From: Flavimaricola sp.
GTDB lineage: Bacteria; Pseudomonadota; Alphaproteobacteria; Rhodobacterales; Rhodobacteraceae
Length of the DNA stretch: 64,000 nucleotides
Assembly (NCBI GenBank): GCA_029255105.1
Contig: JAQWWH010000031.1
Span: 26,716 to 90,715, forward strand
Direction: 5' to 3'
The notes below the pieces were generated by a model. It was given only the letters and a program-made list of their open reading frames with translations, made no database searches and was not told where the DNA came from. Positions 52,482 through 63,304 of this stretch are shown here, in pieces. Positions within the stretch are counted from its first letter, which is position 1. Each line of letters starts with the position of its first letter. A program made the translations under genes and the position numbers.

Positions 52482-53359
52482 TGGCAACTGTAACCGGAGA
52501 CAACCACCGCCTGCGTCTGGCCGTGCGCTATGCCGTGCTGACGCTGATCGCGATCATCTTTATCTTTCCACTGGTTTTCATGGTGATGTCGTCGCTGAAG
52601 CCCGATCAGCAATTGCTTGCCGATACCGGCTCTTTGCGGGCGTTCCTGCCGGTAGGCGATCTGAGCTTTGACAACTACCGCGACGCCTTCAAGCGGGCGC
52701 CGGTAGGCCTGTTCGTGTTCAACTCCATGCTCGTGACCGGCGTGACGGTTGTCCTGTCCTTGCTGATCTGTTCGCTGGCCGCGTTTTCCTTTGTGTTCCT
52801 GAACTGGACCGGCAAGGGCATCGTCCTGTCGATTATCCTTGCGACCCTGATCGTGCCGTTCGAAACCATCGCCATCCCCCTGTTGCTGATCGCGTCCAAG
52901 TTGCCGTGGATCGGGTTTGATGGGCTGACATTCGGCTGGCTCAATTCCTACCGCGTCCAGATCGTGCCCTTTATCGCAGATGGTCTGACGATCTATCTGT
53001 TTGTGCAGTACTTGAAAGACCTGCCAGGAGAGCTGATCGAAGCCAGCCGAGTTGAGGGGGCCACCTGGCTACAGATCTACCGCCGGGTTGTGATGCCGCT
53101 GTCCGGCCCGGTGCTGGCCACGGCCGCAATCCTGAAGTTTCTGGTGATGTACAACCAATACCTTTGGCCGCTTATCGTGGTGCAGCAGGAAAGCTACCGC
53201 CCGGTGATGGTCGGTCTGCAATACTTCTTCCAGCTTAACATCGCGTGGGGCGAGGTGATGGCCTACCTGAGCCTGATCACCATCCCCGTGCTCACCTTCT
53301 ATCTTGTCTTGCAACGCGCCTTCATCGCCTCGATCGCATCGACCGGCGTCAAGGGCTAG
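52481..53359 (+). CDS. Sugar ABC transporter permease (MalG type)
   Basis: A 292-residue permease. YAVLTLIAIIFIFPLVFMVMSSLKPDQQLLAD opens it, the EAA loop is IEASRVEGATWLQIYRRVVMPLSGPVLATAAI, and LKFLVMYNQYLWPLIVVQ follows. Its ATG overlaps the stop of the first permease by one base (TGATG). It pairs with that protein in the channel. Confidence 0.94.
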   Translation: MATVTGDNHRLRLAVRYAVLTLIAIIFIFPLVFMVMSSLKPDQQLLADTGSLRAFLPVGDLSFDNYRDAFKRAPVGLFVFNSMLVTGVTVVLSLLICSLAAFSFVFLNWTGKGIVLSIILATLIVPFETIAIPLLLIASKLPWIGFDGLTFGWLNSYRVQIVPFIADGLTIYLFVQYLKDLPGELIEASRVEGATWLQIYRRVVMPLSGPVLATAAILKFLVMYNQYLWPLIVVQQESYRPVMVGLQYFFQLNIAWGEVMAYLSLITIPVLTFYLVLQRAFIASIASTGVKG

Positions 53360-53384
53360 CCCCCAACAATTCGGAGCTTAAACT

Positions 53385-54371
53385 ATGGTTCTTGCCCTCA
53401 AAGACCAATGGATCTGGGACAGCTGGTATGCCCACGACGGGACCCGCTGGCACGGCTACTTCCTCAAGGCTGACAAGTCGCTTGGCGATCCCGAATTGCG
53501 CCACTTCAACGTGAGCCAGGGACATGCCGTCAGTGATGACCTCATCAACTGGGAGCATCTTGGCACCTGCCTCGCCCCTTCGGACGGGCCCGCCTTTGAC
53601 GACACAACCACTTGGACGGGGTCGGTGTTGCAAGACGACGAGGGCCTTTGGCACCTGTTCTATACCGGTGGCGGATCGGCCGAAAAGGGCCTGTACCAGC
53701 GGATCGGGCATGCCACCTCAACCGACATGCACAACTGGCAACGCGTCGGCGATGGCCTGTGCCTCGACATGACGGGCCCGGTGGCGGACCTTTATGAAAA
53801 GGACCATGCGGTCGGTCACTGGCATGACCGGGCAATGCGGGATCCTTGGGTGATGAAGGACCCCGATGGCGACGGCTGGCTGATGTATTTCACCGCCCGC
53901 GCGCCGGGTATCGAAGAACCGAACGCCGGCGGGGCCATCGGCTTTGCCACTTCGCCCGACCTCTACAACTGGACGCTTGAACCGCCTGTCTACACCGGAT
54001 CCTTCGGTCAGCTTGAGGTGCCGCAGGTCTTTGAAATCGACGGTCAGTGGTATTGCCTGTTCTGTACCGCCTCGGTCCACTTTTCCAAGGAAGTGGCCGC
54101 CAAGATGACGCCGGTGACCGGCACTCACTACCTGATGGGCGACAGCCCGCGCGGGCCATGGCGTTTGCCCGACGGGCCGTTTCTGGACGGGGACCTGCCC
54201 TGTCGTCGCTATGCCTCTCGTCTGGTCGAGACGAAGAATGGTTGGGTCATCATGGGCTTTGCCGATAGTGGTCCAGACACCTTCATCGGGCACGTCATGA
54301 ACCCCGAACCCGTCGAGGTCGGCGTAGGCGGCCTCTTGACAGTGCGGCGCATGTCGCAAGCAGCGGAGTAG
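53385..54371 (+). CDS. Glycoside hydrolase, GH32/GH68-like five-bladed propeller
   Basis: A 328-residue cytoplasmic glycosidase without a signal peptide. DQWIWDSWYAHDGTRWHGYFLKA holds the likely nucleophile Asp, MRDPWVMKDPDGDGWLMYFTAR the RDP motif that fixes the sugar, and FGQLEVPQVFEIDGQWYCLF the candidate acid/base Glu. It probably hydrolyses a fructosyl linkage in the imported sugar (inference). The neighbours are the permease and ATPase genes, with 25- and 5-base gaps. Confidence 0.8.
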   Translation: MVLALKDQWIWDSWYAHDGTRWHGYFLKADKSLGDPELRHFNVSQGHAVSDDLINWEHLGTCLAPSDGPAFDDTTTWTGSVLQDDEGLWHLFYTGGGSAEKGLYQRIGHATSTDMHNWQRVGDGLCLDMTGPVADLYEKDHAVGHWHDRAMRDPWVMKDPDGDGWLMYFTARAPGIEEPNAGGAIGFATSPDLYNWTLEPPVYTGSFGQLEVPQVFEIDGQWYCLFCTASVHFSKEVAAKMTPVTGTHYLMGDSPRGPWRLPDGPFLDGDLPCRRYASRLVETKNGWVIMGFADSGPDTFIGHVMNPEPVEVGVGGLLTVRRMSQAAE

Positions 54372-54376
54372 ACGCA

Positions 54377-55468
<1,092 letters not shown>

Positions 55469-56561
55469 GCGGGAACAGACGGAGGCGCCGGATCAGTCCG
55501 AAAGATTACGCGCCTGCAGCGCGGGCGCCTGCCATGGGAAAGGTGACCAAAGGGCCAAAGCTCTCTCATGGCCGCGGACAGTCGTGCGAAACGATTGGAC
55601 ACGCCCAAGTTTCGTCTCAAACGGTGAATTTCGTTGTATGGCCGAATTCAATCGGCCCCAATCCCAAGGTCCAACTGACCCCCGGCCATTCAATGGCACT
55701 TCGGCACTTGATACCGCAGCGGAAAGTCCTGAATAGCGCATCATGAGCTAACCTGTTGCAAGGTTTTCCAATGTTGATGCGCCGAATGTTTGTTCCGGCT
55801 TTTGCCATCCTCTTTATCGCAGCATGCTCCGGCAATGGGTGAGATCAACCACATGCGGCGGGGGATAACGGCCATTCCCGACGCCGTTCGACACCCGCGC
55901 CTCGATCAAGCTGCAGCGATCGCATCGATCCGTCTAGTAGCCTTGCACCGCCCCAGAACGGCCTCGCGGAGTTCGAGACCGGTGCCCCTCCCGGGGGAAC
56001 AGTTGAACGCAAGCAAAGACCACCGGCGCAACCGGCAGTGGTTTGGCTTTGGGCGTTTGCCAATATGACAACGTCCCCAAGGTAGTGGCCTTCAGATACG
56101 ATCCCTCTGAGTACGGGGGCGTTTTGAACATTGGAGGGCTGATAGCGGACTAGTGTGCCCTTCGGCTCGCCTAATCAAGAAGTCGGCCATCAGACTTGGT
56201 GCGTATTGGCCGTCTCGAGATTGCCAGTTAAAATGGAGATCATCTACTTCGCGACCGTCTCGTCGCGGTGGCACAGCCGCTTTGATGAGGCCCAGCGCAG
56301 CAAGCAGACCGCAAAGTAGAAAAGGCCGATTGCACCTTGTATCCAACGACTGACCCCAAGGGCGGTAGAGCGGACCTTCGCTGCTCGCACAAAACTATCG
56401 CTTGTCGTTATTGGAAGCCGACATTCATTCGATCATTCGGCCAGATGCTGGTGATGGAGGCCAAGCGATAAACAAATCGGTGGCACATCCAGCAAGTGGA
56501 TTGGCGCGAAGGGCATTTGGCTGTGCAATTTCCTTCCTATACACTGGATTTAGGAGGCCCA
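55469..56561. other. Long decayed intergenic region
   Basis: About 1.1 kb without a clear functional gene. Short ORFs on both strands look random. It contains the 23-codon lipoprotein-like ORF (listed separately) and CGGACCTTCGCTGC at 56371-56384, which recurs at 58225-58238. It looks like a region of gene loss ahead of the AraC and IS remnants. Confidence 0.5.
55771..55842 (+). CDS. Possible micro-lipoprotein or lipoprotein remnant (23 aa)
   Basis: MLMRRMFVPAFAILFIAACSGNG: a basic start, a hydrophobic core and a lipobox (FIAAC), then a stop after only four more residues. CAAGG lies upstream. It is too short for the ORF track. It could make a lipid-anchored peptide, or be what remains of a lost lipoprotein gene. 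Confidence 0.4.
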   Translation: MLMRRMFVPAFAILFIAACSGNG

Positions 56562-56765
56562 ATGCAGCGATCATCCTATCTTCCAACAGTCCATGTGGGC
56601 AAAGTCTGGCGGTTGATGTTGGCCGATCTTGGACTCAGCGCCGTGGCAGTCTTGCGCCGTGCGGGCCTGCCGAGTGGGCTGTTGCACGGTGACGGCAGCC
56701 GCATCACGCTGGATGAATTCTACGCACTTTGGGAGAGCTTTGACACAGCTGCAGATCACGCGTCA
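56562..56765 (+). pseudogene. AraC-family regulator, truncated N-terminal remnant
   Basis: About 68 codons: MQRSSYLPTVHVGKVWRLMLADLGLSAVAVLRRAGLPSGLLHGDGSRITLDEFYALWESFDTAADHA. This is the start of the arabinose-binding-type N-terminal domain of AraC regulators (LRRAGLP...ITLDEFYALWE.....). TAGGAGG precedes ATG 56562. After ADH the similarity stops and reverse-strand IS21 sequence begins. The C-terminal HTH is absent, so it is inactive. Confidence 0.7.
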
Positions 56766-56868
56766 TGTAGGATGCTGCGAGGCGCTCGTGTTCAGTCAGG
56801 TGGTCGAGGAGCGCGATCGTCATCGCAGGATCGCCGAAGACTGTGGCCCATTCGCTGAAGCTCAGATT
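56757..56868 (-). mobile_element. IS21-family istB remnant
   Basis: On the minus strand: NLSFSEWATVFGDPAMTIALLDHLTEHERLAASYM. This matches the C-terminal part of IstB, the IS21 helper ATPase (typical TNLSFSEWPxVFGDxKMTTALLDRLTHH). Only about 36 codons survive; no istA, terminal repeat or target duplication is seen. It interrupts the AraC gene. Confidence 0.7.
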
Positions 56869-56957
56869 AAGGGGCCTCGGATACCGCCATTCGTACCCAT
56901 GAAAGGAGACCGGTGCTATCCGTGACGACCTAGGGATTCAGTAGCAACGCTTTGTCC

Positions 56958-58001
56958 TCAGAAAGGGGCCTCAATGCCAAGTTTTGCCGCTTCACGGCGC
57001 AATTCATCGGCTGTGTCGCCTGGCAAGCTGATCCCGTCCTTGCGCAGTTTGGTGTCTGACAGGGCTTCCAACTCACCAGGATAGTAGATTTGCTCGACCT
57101 TTGGCTGAGGCTTGGTCGCCTTGAGCTGGTCAATCATCCGCTCCATGTCGGCTTCAAATTCAATCAACGGGCGACAAGCGTCGATCCTGATCGCCATCAC
57201 AAAATGGCCAACCCCGCTCATTCCGTCGGGCATATAGGGGCCAATGACCGAGGTTCCGAATTGGCTTCCGCTAAGTACACCGGACAGCATGTCCATGATC
57301 GTTGAAATCGCATAGCCCTTGTGACCGGCCATCGGCAGGATCGTGCCAGCTATGCCGGCGGCGGGATCAACGGTGGCGTTGCCGTCAGCATCAATTGCCC
57401 AAGTGTCGGGGATAGCCTCGTGGCGTTGCCTTGCTAGGTAGAGCTTTCCGCGCGCTACAGCGGTATTGGCTATGTCCAAAATCATCGGTGGATAGCGCCC
57501 GGCGGGTGCCGCCCAGGACCACGGATTGTTGCCAACGCGCTTTTCCATCCCACCCCAGGGCGCCATGGCAGGGCTGGCATTGGTGGAAACGAACCCAATG
57601 CATCCGGCTTGGGTCGCCATCTTGCTAAAGTACATGGCCGTGCCAAAATGCCCTGAGTTGCGCACCGCGACCGCGCCCAATCCATGGGTTTTGGACAGGT
57701 CGATTGCCCGGGTCATTGCGGCCTTTGCCACGACCTGACCCATGCCGCCCTGACCATCCATTGTTGCAATCGCTCCGAAGCCGCCGTCTTCCTGCGGGAC
57801 TGCATTGCCATTCATCGCACCGCTGCGAAGTCGTGCGGCATACCAAAACAAGCGCATGATCCCATGGGACTGATGCCCCCAAAGGTCTGCCTGAACCAGC
57901 GTGTCTGCCACAAGGTCAGCCGCGTCACGGTTCACCCCCATGGCCTGATAGCAGGAGGATGCAAAGCCTGTCAGGGCTTGATGAGAAATGGGGTTCGACA
58001 T
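56958..58001 (-). CDS. Ldh-family (malate/L-lactate dehydrogenase type) oxidoreductase
   Basis: About 347 residues of the LDH2/MDHG family, NAD(P)-dependent enzymes that use malate, ureidoglycolate, lactate or similar 2-hydroxy acids. WGHQSHGIMRL, AVRNSGHFGTAMYFSKMA, FVSTNASPAMAPWGGMEKRVGNNPWSWAAPA, GTILPMAGHKGYAISTIMDMLSGVLSGSQFG are clear marks. The ORF opens at 58025 and ATG 58001 is also possible; neither has a strong ribosome site. Isolated in a decayed region; substrate unknown. Confidence 0.9.
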   Translation of the reverse strand: MSNPISHQALTGFASSCYQAMGVNRDAADLVADTLVQADLWGHQSHGIMRLFWYAARLRSGAMNGNAVPQEDGGFGAIATMDGQGGMGQVVAKAAMTRAIDLSKTHGLGAVAVRNSGHFGTAMYFSKMATQAGCIGFVSTNASPAMAPWGGMEKRVGNNPWSWAAPAGRYPPMILDIANTAVARGKLYLARQRHEAIPDTWAIDADGNATVDPAAGIAGTILPMAGHKGYAISTIMDMLSGVLSGSQFGTSVIGPYMPDGMSGVGHFVMAIRIDACRPLIEFEADMERMIDQLKATKPQPKVEQIYYPGELEALSDTKLRKDGISLPGDTADELRREAAKLGIEAPF

Positions 58002-58025
58002 TTTGAGGGGGTCGCTTCTTGTCAT

Positions 58026-58331
58026 TGATGGACGCTACGAAACCGCCCCGCTCGCCTCAAGCAGATTTGTTCTGGCAATGCCGAAGCGGAGTACTTCCCG
58101 CTCTTGTTGTCGGAACAGCAGTTGTGATTTCTAAGGCAGATTGTTGACCCCGCGACAGACCTCCCGCCAGGTATCACGTTCCGAGATATCTCGGAGTACC
58201 AGACGCAGCACTACGTTCGGAAACCGGACCTTCGCTGCGGTTTGCACCGGGGTCCGCCGTGCGAACAAAACCACCTTTCATCGCAGTTGCACCAATGGCA
58301 GGTTTCGCGCCGAAAGCCTGCTTCAGCAAGA
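58026..58331. other. Intergenic region without recognised genes
   Basis: 306 bp between the Ldh-family gene and the LysR gene. It carries the second CGGACCTTCGCTGC (58225-58238) and no supported ORF. Confidence 0.45.
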
Positions 58332-59210
58332 CTAGAGCGTCCGGTCCTCCAGCAGATCCGCAAGCACCGGGTTCGGGAAGCGGCGGGACAGGGTGACGGC
58401 GAAAAACGTCTCGCCGATGCCCGGCAGACGGTCTGCTTCGATCAATCTGCCGTTGGTGAGTTCATCCTGAACGACGATGGGCGGCAGGACCGCCAACCCC
58501 ACGCCTTCGCGCGCAAGAAGACGCATCATTGCCATATCTTCGACTTCCGCCGCGATTTGAGGTCGGATCCCAAGCCGCTCGGTCAGAGCGTCGAACCCAA
58601 TCCGCACACCAGTGTCAGATGTTGGGAGGATGATCGGCAAACCGGCCAAAAGGTCATTCAATCCGGAAATGCCGCCCAACAATTCCGGCGTGCCCACAAG
58701 GCTGACAGGTTGTTCTGACAGCCGGTGCGAAACAAAGGGCGTGGAAGCATCGCGCAAAGGGGCGCGGTTGATCAGCACGACATCAAGATTGAGCGCCTCC
58801 AGCGCCTGCAACAACTGCGCACTTGTGCCGGACCGCAGGATGATCTCGACATCCTGCCGTCCCAAGATCGGTCGCAGGAACTCCATATGAAAGTTGCGCG
58901 ACAAGGTGGCCAAGGCCCCAATCCGTACGGCCTGACGGCTGCGGCCTTTTTCTTGCAACGTGCCGATCAACTCACGCCCCGAGGAAAAAATGGCGTCCGC
59001 ATGATCCAGCGCGATACGGCCTGCTTCCGTCAGGATCAATTGCCGCCCCCGCCGTTCAAACAAGGCATGGCCCAGCGACGCCTCCAACTGCTTGATCTGA
59101 ACTGAAACGGCAGATTGCGACAGATTGAGCCGCTCTGCGGTGCGGGTGAGGTTTCCGTCATGCGCCACGGCCCAGAAATACCGAAGGTGATGATAATTGA
59201 GTTCTGCCAT
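58332..59210 (-). CDS. LysR-family regulator, probable controller of dabBA
   Basis: 292 residues. The start MAELNYHHLRYFWAVAHDGNLTRTAERLNLSQSAVSVQIKQLEASLGHALFERRGRQLILTEAG is of the NhaR-like LysR group. The ligand domain includes VRIGALATLSRNFHMEFLRPIL and ILPTSDTGVRIGFDALTERLGI. It is divergent from dabB with a 107-bp gap holding an A+T-rich palindrome, so it probably controls dabBA, perhaps in response to carbon status (inference). Confidence 0.9.
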   Translation of the reverse strand: MAELNYHHLRYFWAVAHDGNLTRTAERLNLSQSAVSVQIKQLEASLGHALFERRGRQLILTEAGRIALDHADAIFSSGRELIGTLQEKGRSRQAVRIGALATLSRNFHMEFLRPILGRQDVEIILRSGTSAQLLQALEALNLDVVLINRAPLRDASTPFVSHRLSEQPVSLVGTPELLGGISGLNDLLAGLPIILPTSDTGVRIGFDALTERLGIRPQIAAEVEDMAMMRLLAREGVGLAVLPPIVVQDELTNGRLIEADRLPGIGETFFAVTLSRRFPNPVLADLLEDRTL

Positions 59211-59213
59211 ACG

Positions 59214-59243
59214 ATATATAAATAAGAACGTTTTTAAATAAAC
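59214..59243. promoter_or_regulatory. A+T-rich palindrome in the LysR-dabB gap
   Basis: The stretch ATATATAAATAAGAACGTTT then TTAAATAAAC is strikingly A+T-rich in this G+C-rich DNA and centred on AAGAACGTTTTT, a near-palindrome. It directly abuts the LysR start, fitting an autoregulated LysR operator and the divergent promoters. Confidence 0.5.
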
Positions 59244-59317
59244 AATGAATTTTTCTTCCCTTTTCGGCGCTGCTACTCAGCCCGTGTTCCGCCGTCCAGT
59301 CAGAAGGAAATCAGGCC

Positions 59318-60877
59318 TTGTTTGTCGCGTTTTTGCCCCTCATCGCCCCGGCCATTTGTATTGGCCTGACGTATCTCGCCTTTCGTGGACCCAAGATGCG
59401 GCCGTTCGAGGTGCTACAACAGGTAAAGATCGGCGCGCTCGCCGCCTTGGCCGTCGCCGCAGTCTCAGCCCTCATCCTCATTCTGGCCGGTTCGGCAACC
59501 AGCCCACTCATCGGCGCAGGCGGCCTTGGCCTGTCGGTCCGGCTCGATGCGGTCAGCGCGGTGATGCTGCTGCTTGTGGCTTTCGTGGGCTGGGTCGTTC
59601 TACGCTATGCGGCCACCTACATGGACGGCGAAGATCGCCAAGGGCCATTCACCGGCTGGCTTTGCCTGACACTGACTGCGGTGATGCTTCTGGTCGTGTC
59701 CGGCAACATCCTGCAATTCGCCCTCGCCTGGATCGCGACCAGCCTGTCGCTGCACAAGCTGCTGTTGCACTACCCCAACCGCGTTGCCGCACAGCGCGCA
59801 GCACGCAAGAAATGGGTCACGGCCCGGCTGGGAGACGCGGCGATGCTGGTCGCCATGGGTCTTCTCTTTGCGACATATGGAACGGGCGATCTGGCCACAA
59901 TTCTGGACGCCGCACGCAGCGGGCAAGACGCCGATTATTCCACATGGATCGCAGCCTGCCTCACCGTTGCGGCCATCCTGAAATCCGCGCAATTTCCTAT
60001 GCACGGTTGGCTGACCGAAGTGATGGAAACGCCAACGCCGGTCTCAGCCCTGCTGCACGCGGGGGTCATTAACGCTGGCGGCTTCCTTTTGATCCGCTTT
60101 GCCGACGTCATGTTGCTGTCGCCCGCCGTGCTGGCGGTGCTGGTGATGATCGGTGGGTTCACCGCGCTCTTTGGCGGTCTGGTGATGCTGACCCAATCGG
60201 CGGTGAAGACCTCACTGGCATGGTCCACGGTCGCGCAGATGGGCTTCATGATCTTCCAATGTGGCCTGGCACTCTTTCCGCTGGCCCTCCTGCACATCGT
60301 GGCGCACTCGCTTTACAAGGCCCATGCTTTCCTGGCGTCGGGCGGCGCGGTAGACGGAGTGGCGGCGATCCGGCGGCCTGGCCCTGTGGCAATTCCCAAC
60401 GGGGTTGCTGTGGGTCGCGCGTTTCTGATCGCGCTCGTGATTTACGGCGCCGTGGGCTTTGTCTTCGGCCTTGCGGGCAAGTCGCCTCAGGCCATCGCTT
60501 TGGGTGCCATCCTGATCTTCGGCGTGGCTTATCTTCTGGCACAAGGTCTGGCCGACGCCGCCCCGCGTGTGTTGACACAGCGCACCGCCGTCTATTCGGT
60601 CGCGGCGACTGTTGGGTACTTTGGTTTGCAAACTTGCGCAGAGTGGCTGACGGCAGGCACCCTGCCGGCCTCACCAGCACCGGGCCCACTGGAATGGGCG
60701 CTACTCGTGCTCGCCCTCTTCAGCTTTGGCCTCGTGGCCGTGGCGCAGGCCATGTTCCCGCTCTGGGCCTATCATCCCGCCACAGCCGGGCTGCGCGTGC
60801 ACCTGTCCAACGGGCTTTATGCCAATGCTGTTTTTGACAGGCTGCTCGGCGGCTGGTCGCGCAAACACACGTCCTGA
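59318..60877 (+). CDS. dabB: DabB: proton-conducting membrane subunit (NuoL/MrpA-like)
   Basis: A 519-residue polytopic membrane protein of the proton-conducting membrane transporter family. LDAVSAVMLLLVAFVGWVVLRYAATYMDGE, LKSAQFPMHGWLTEVMETPTPVSALLHAGVINAGGFLLIRFADVML and TSLAWSTVAQMGFMIFQCGL carry the channel Lys, His and Glu residues. It is often called NADH dehydrogenase subunit L, but the adjoining DUF2309 gene identifies the DAB system. The start is probably TTG 59318, with AGAAGGA upstream; no in-frame ATG gives a full N-terminus. Confidence 0.92.
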   Translation: MFVAFLPLIAPAICIGLTYLAFRGPKMRPFEVLQQVKIGALAALAVAAVSALILILAGSATSPLIGAGGLGLSVRLDAVSAVMLLLVAFVGWVVLRYAATYMDGEDRQGPFTGWLCLTLTAVMLLVVSGNILQFALAWIATSLSLHKLLLHYPNRVAAQRAARKKWVTARLGDAAMLVAMGLLFATYGTGDLATILDAARSGQDADYSTWIAACLTVAAILKSAQFPMHGWLTEVMETPTPVSALLHAGVINAGGFLLIRFADVMLLSPAVLAVLVMIGGFTALFGGLVMLTQSAVKTSLAWSTVAQMGFMIFQCGLALFPLALLHIVAHSLYKAHAFLASGGAVDGVAAIRRPGPVAIPNGVAVGRAFLIALVIYGAVGFVFGLAGKSPQAIALGAILIFGVAYLLAQGLADAAPRVLTQRTAVYSVAATVGYFGLQTCAEWLTAGTLPASPAPGPLEWALLVLALFSFGLVAVAQAMFPLWAYHPATAGLRVHLSNGLYANAVFDRLLGGWSRKHTS

Positions 60878-60898
60878 TCCAGCGAAAGGATTGATCTG

Positions 60899-63304
60899 AT
60901 GAACACCGCATCCCCGCTCTCAGCCGCTGTTGTCACCTCGGCCAGCGACACCGCCGCCCGCGCCATTCCCCCGGTCTGGCCGCTGGCCTCGTCGGTTGCG
61001 GTGAACCCTTATCTGGGCCAAACCGGCGAAAGCCTGGCACAGGTGGGCGCACGTCTGGCCCGGGTCGGCGGCGTGCCGGTGACGATGCCGCGCGCGCACT
61101 ACAATGCGCTCATCGCCGATGGCACCATCACCGATGCCGACATCATCGAAGCCCTTGATGCGCAGAACGCAGGCGACGCCCCCAGTCTGGCCGAGGTCAA
61201 GCGCAGCGCCGCTGTCCCGGCCAGCCCCCCTGCGCCACAGCCCACCATCGCAGACCTCGCCGCCAAAGCCTCTGGCATTGACTGGCCCGGCATCCTGGCC
61301 GACCGGTTCGGACACTGGGCGGCAGGCTATTTCGATCAGGGGCAGGCGCTTTGGGCCGCCCCGCGGCGGCGCGGCGCGTATGACGCCTGGCGGCAGAACG
61401 CCACCCATGATCTGACCCCTGAAATTGCGGGTCTTGCGGGCTTTGCGCAATTTGTCAGTGAAACCCCCGACCGGGCCGAAGATGCGCTTCTGCGCGCGGC
61501 CAATAATTTGGGCCTAACCGGGGACATGCTTGAGACCTATCTGCACCAACTGCTGTTTTCGCTGGGCGGATGGGCGCAGGTTGCCCGCTACCAGCTTTGG
61601 CAGGCCGAACTTGCCGACGGCACAGATCAGACGATCACCGATGTCCTGACGATCCGGCTGTTGTGGGAAGAGGCGCTTCTTGCCCAATACAAGGATCAGA
61701 TCGGCGACAAATGGGACCAGACCAAGGCGACCCACGCCGCTGCCGTCACGCCCGACCGGGACCTGACGATCAACGCCATCCTGCAAGAGGCATGGGAGCG
61801 TGCCGTTCAGCGCGATTTGGCCGCAATCCTCGCCGCCGCTCCGCCCGTGCAGACCGAAGGCCGGCCAGTTCTTCAAGCCGCCTTTTGCATCGACGTGCGC
61901 TCCGAGGTGTTCCGCCGCGCGCTTGAGGCCGTGAAGCCCGGCATTCGTACCTTGGGCTTTGCGGGCTTCTTTGGCCTGACCGCCTCGCACAAAGGTTTTG
62001 CGTCGGACGTGGATGAGCTGCGCCTTCCGGTGCTTTTGAACCACGGCGTCACCTCCACCTCCGAAGGGGAGAACCTGAGCGCCGAACAGACCGCCCGCTT
62101 CAAAGCCCGCGCCAAGCGTGCCTGGGGCCGGTTCAAACTGGCCGCGGTGTCGTCATTCGCCTTTATCGAGGCGACAGGGCCAATTTATGCGGGCAAGCTG
62201 GTCAAGGATGCGCTGAACATCGCGCCCAAGGCCGCAGGCAATGGCCCGGCACCGCGCCTTGATCCCCCTTTGCCACTTGACGCCCAGATCGACGCGGCCG
62301 AGACGATCCTGCGCGCCATGTCGCTGACGACCGATTTTGCGCGCCTTGTGGTGTTGGCCGGGCACGGGGCCAACGTGGTGAACAACCCCTTCGCCAGCGG
62401 TCTGAATTGCGGGGCTTGTGGTGGCTACGCGGGCGACGTTAACGCCAGGCTTCTGGCCGGGTTGCTAAACGCGCAAGATGTCCGGACGGGCCTGGCGGAT
62501 CGGGGGATCAAAATCCCAGCCGACACATTGTTTATGGGCGCGCTGCACGACACTACGACCGATGCGGTCACGCTTTTTGATGCCGACCATCCCGCTGCCG
62601 CGCATCAATCCGACATCCGCCAAGCCAAGGACTGGTTCGCCCAGGCCGGCATTGTCACCCGCTCAGAACGGGCTCTGCGCCTGCCACGTGCGGACGGCGA
62701 CGCCACAATCGAACTGCGCAGCCGCGACTGGGCCGAAACTCGCCCCGAATGGGCGCTCGCCGGGTGCAAGGCCTTCATCGCCGCCCCACGCCAGCGGACA
62801 GCCGGCAAGAGCCTCGCCGGGCGCGCGTTCCTGCATGAGTATGTCTGGACACAGGACACTGATTTCGGCGTGCTGGAACTGATCATGACCGCCCCCGTTG
62901 TCGTGGCCAGCTGGATCAGCCTGCAATACTACGGCTCTACCGTCGCACCGGACGTTTTTGGCTCCGGCAACAAGCTCTTGCACAACGTTACAGGTGGCAT
63001 CGGCGTGGTCGAAGGCAATGGCGGCACCGTGCGCGCGGGATTGCCATGGCAGTCTGTGCACGAGGGCGAAAGCTACGCCCACGACCCGCTGCGTCTTTCC
63101 GTCTGCATTGAGGCCCCGCGCGAGGCGATGACGGACATCCTGCGGCGGCACGACGGCGTGCGTGCACTGTTCGACAATCACTGGCTGCATCTGTTCGCGC
63201 TGGATGAGAATGGTCATATGGCCGCGCGCTATGCGGGGAATCTGGCGTGGTCGGAGATGGCTTTGGATACCGGGGATGAGGTTGATTTGAAGGCGGCTGG
63301 GTGA
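60899..63304 (+). CDS. dabA: DabA: inorganic carbon transport subunit (DUF2309)
   Basis: An 801-residue protein of the DUF2309 family, a zinc-bearing, carbonic-anhydrase-like protein that with DabB drives one-way conversion of CO2 to bicarbonate using the proton gradient. Zinc-site residues are visible: FCIDVRSE (Cys, Asp; about residue 330), [22 protein letters not shown] (His about 488, Cys about 503). LHDTTTD and [20 protein letters not shown] are also family marks. It starts 21 bases after dabB with GAAAGGA upstream. Confidence 0.95.
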   Translation: MNTASPLSAAVVTSASDTAARAIPPVWPLASSVAVNPYLGQTGESLAQVGARLARVGGVPVTMPRAHYNALIADGTITDADIIEALDAQNAGDAPSLAEVKRSAAVPASPPAPQPTIADLAAKASGIDWPGILADRFGHWAAGYFDQGQALWAAPRRRGAYDAWRQNATHDLTPEIAGLAGFAQFVSETPDRAEDALLRAANNLGLTGDMLETYLHQLLFSLGGWAQVARYQLWQAELADGTDQTITDVLTIRLLWEEALLAQYKDQIGDKWDQTKATHAAAVTPDRDLTINAILQEAWERAVQRDLAAILAAAPPVQTEGRPVLQAAFCIDVRSEVFRRALEAVKPGIRTLGFAGFFGLTASHKGFASDVDELRLPVLLNHGVTSTSEGENLSAEQTARFKARAKRAWGRFKLAAVSSFAFIEATGPIYAGKLVKDALNIAPKAAGNGPAPRLDPPLPLDAQIDAAETILRAMSLTTDFARLVVLAGHGANVVNNPFASGLNCGACGGYAGDVNARLLAGLLNAQDVRTGLADRGIKIPADTLFMGALHDTTTDAVTLFDADHPAAAHQSDIRQAKDWFAQAGIVTRSERALRLPRADGDATIELRSRDWAETRPEWALAGCKAFIAAPRQRTAGKSLAGRAFLHEYVWTQDTDFGVLELIMTAPVVVASWISLQYYGSTVAPDVFGSGNKLLHNVTGGIGVVEGNGGTVRAGLPWQSVHEGESYAHDPLRLSVCIEAPREAMTDILRRHDGVRALFDNHWLHLFALDENGHMAARYAGNLAWSEMALDTGDEVDLKAAG

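Noticed and set aside
56092-56346. 84-aa minus-strand ORF with a hydrophobic start
   Set aside because: No ribosome site or family pattern; it lies in the decayed region and looks like chance.
59318-60877. NADH-quinone oxidoreductase subunit L (nuoL)
   Set aside because: No other nuo genes are present; the next gene is DUF2309/dabA, which defines the DAB pair.
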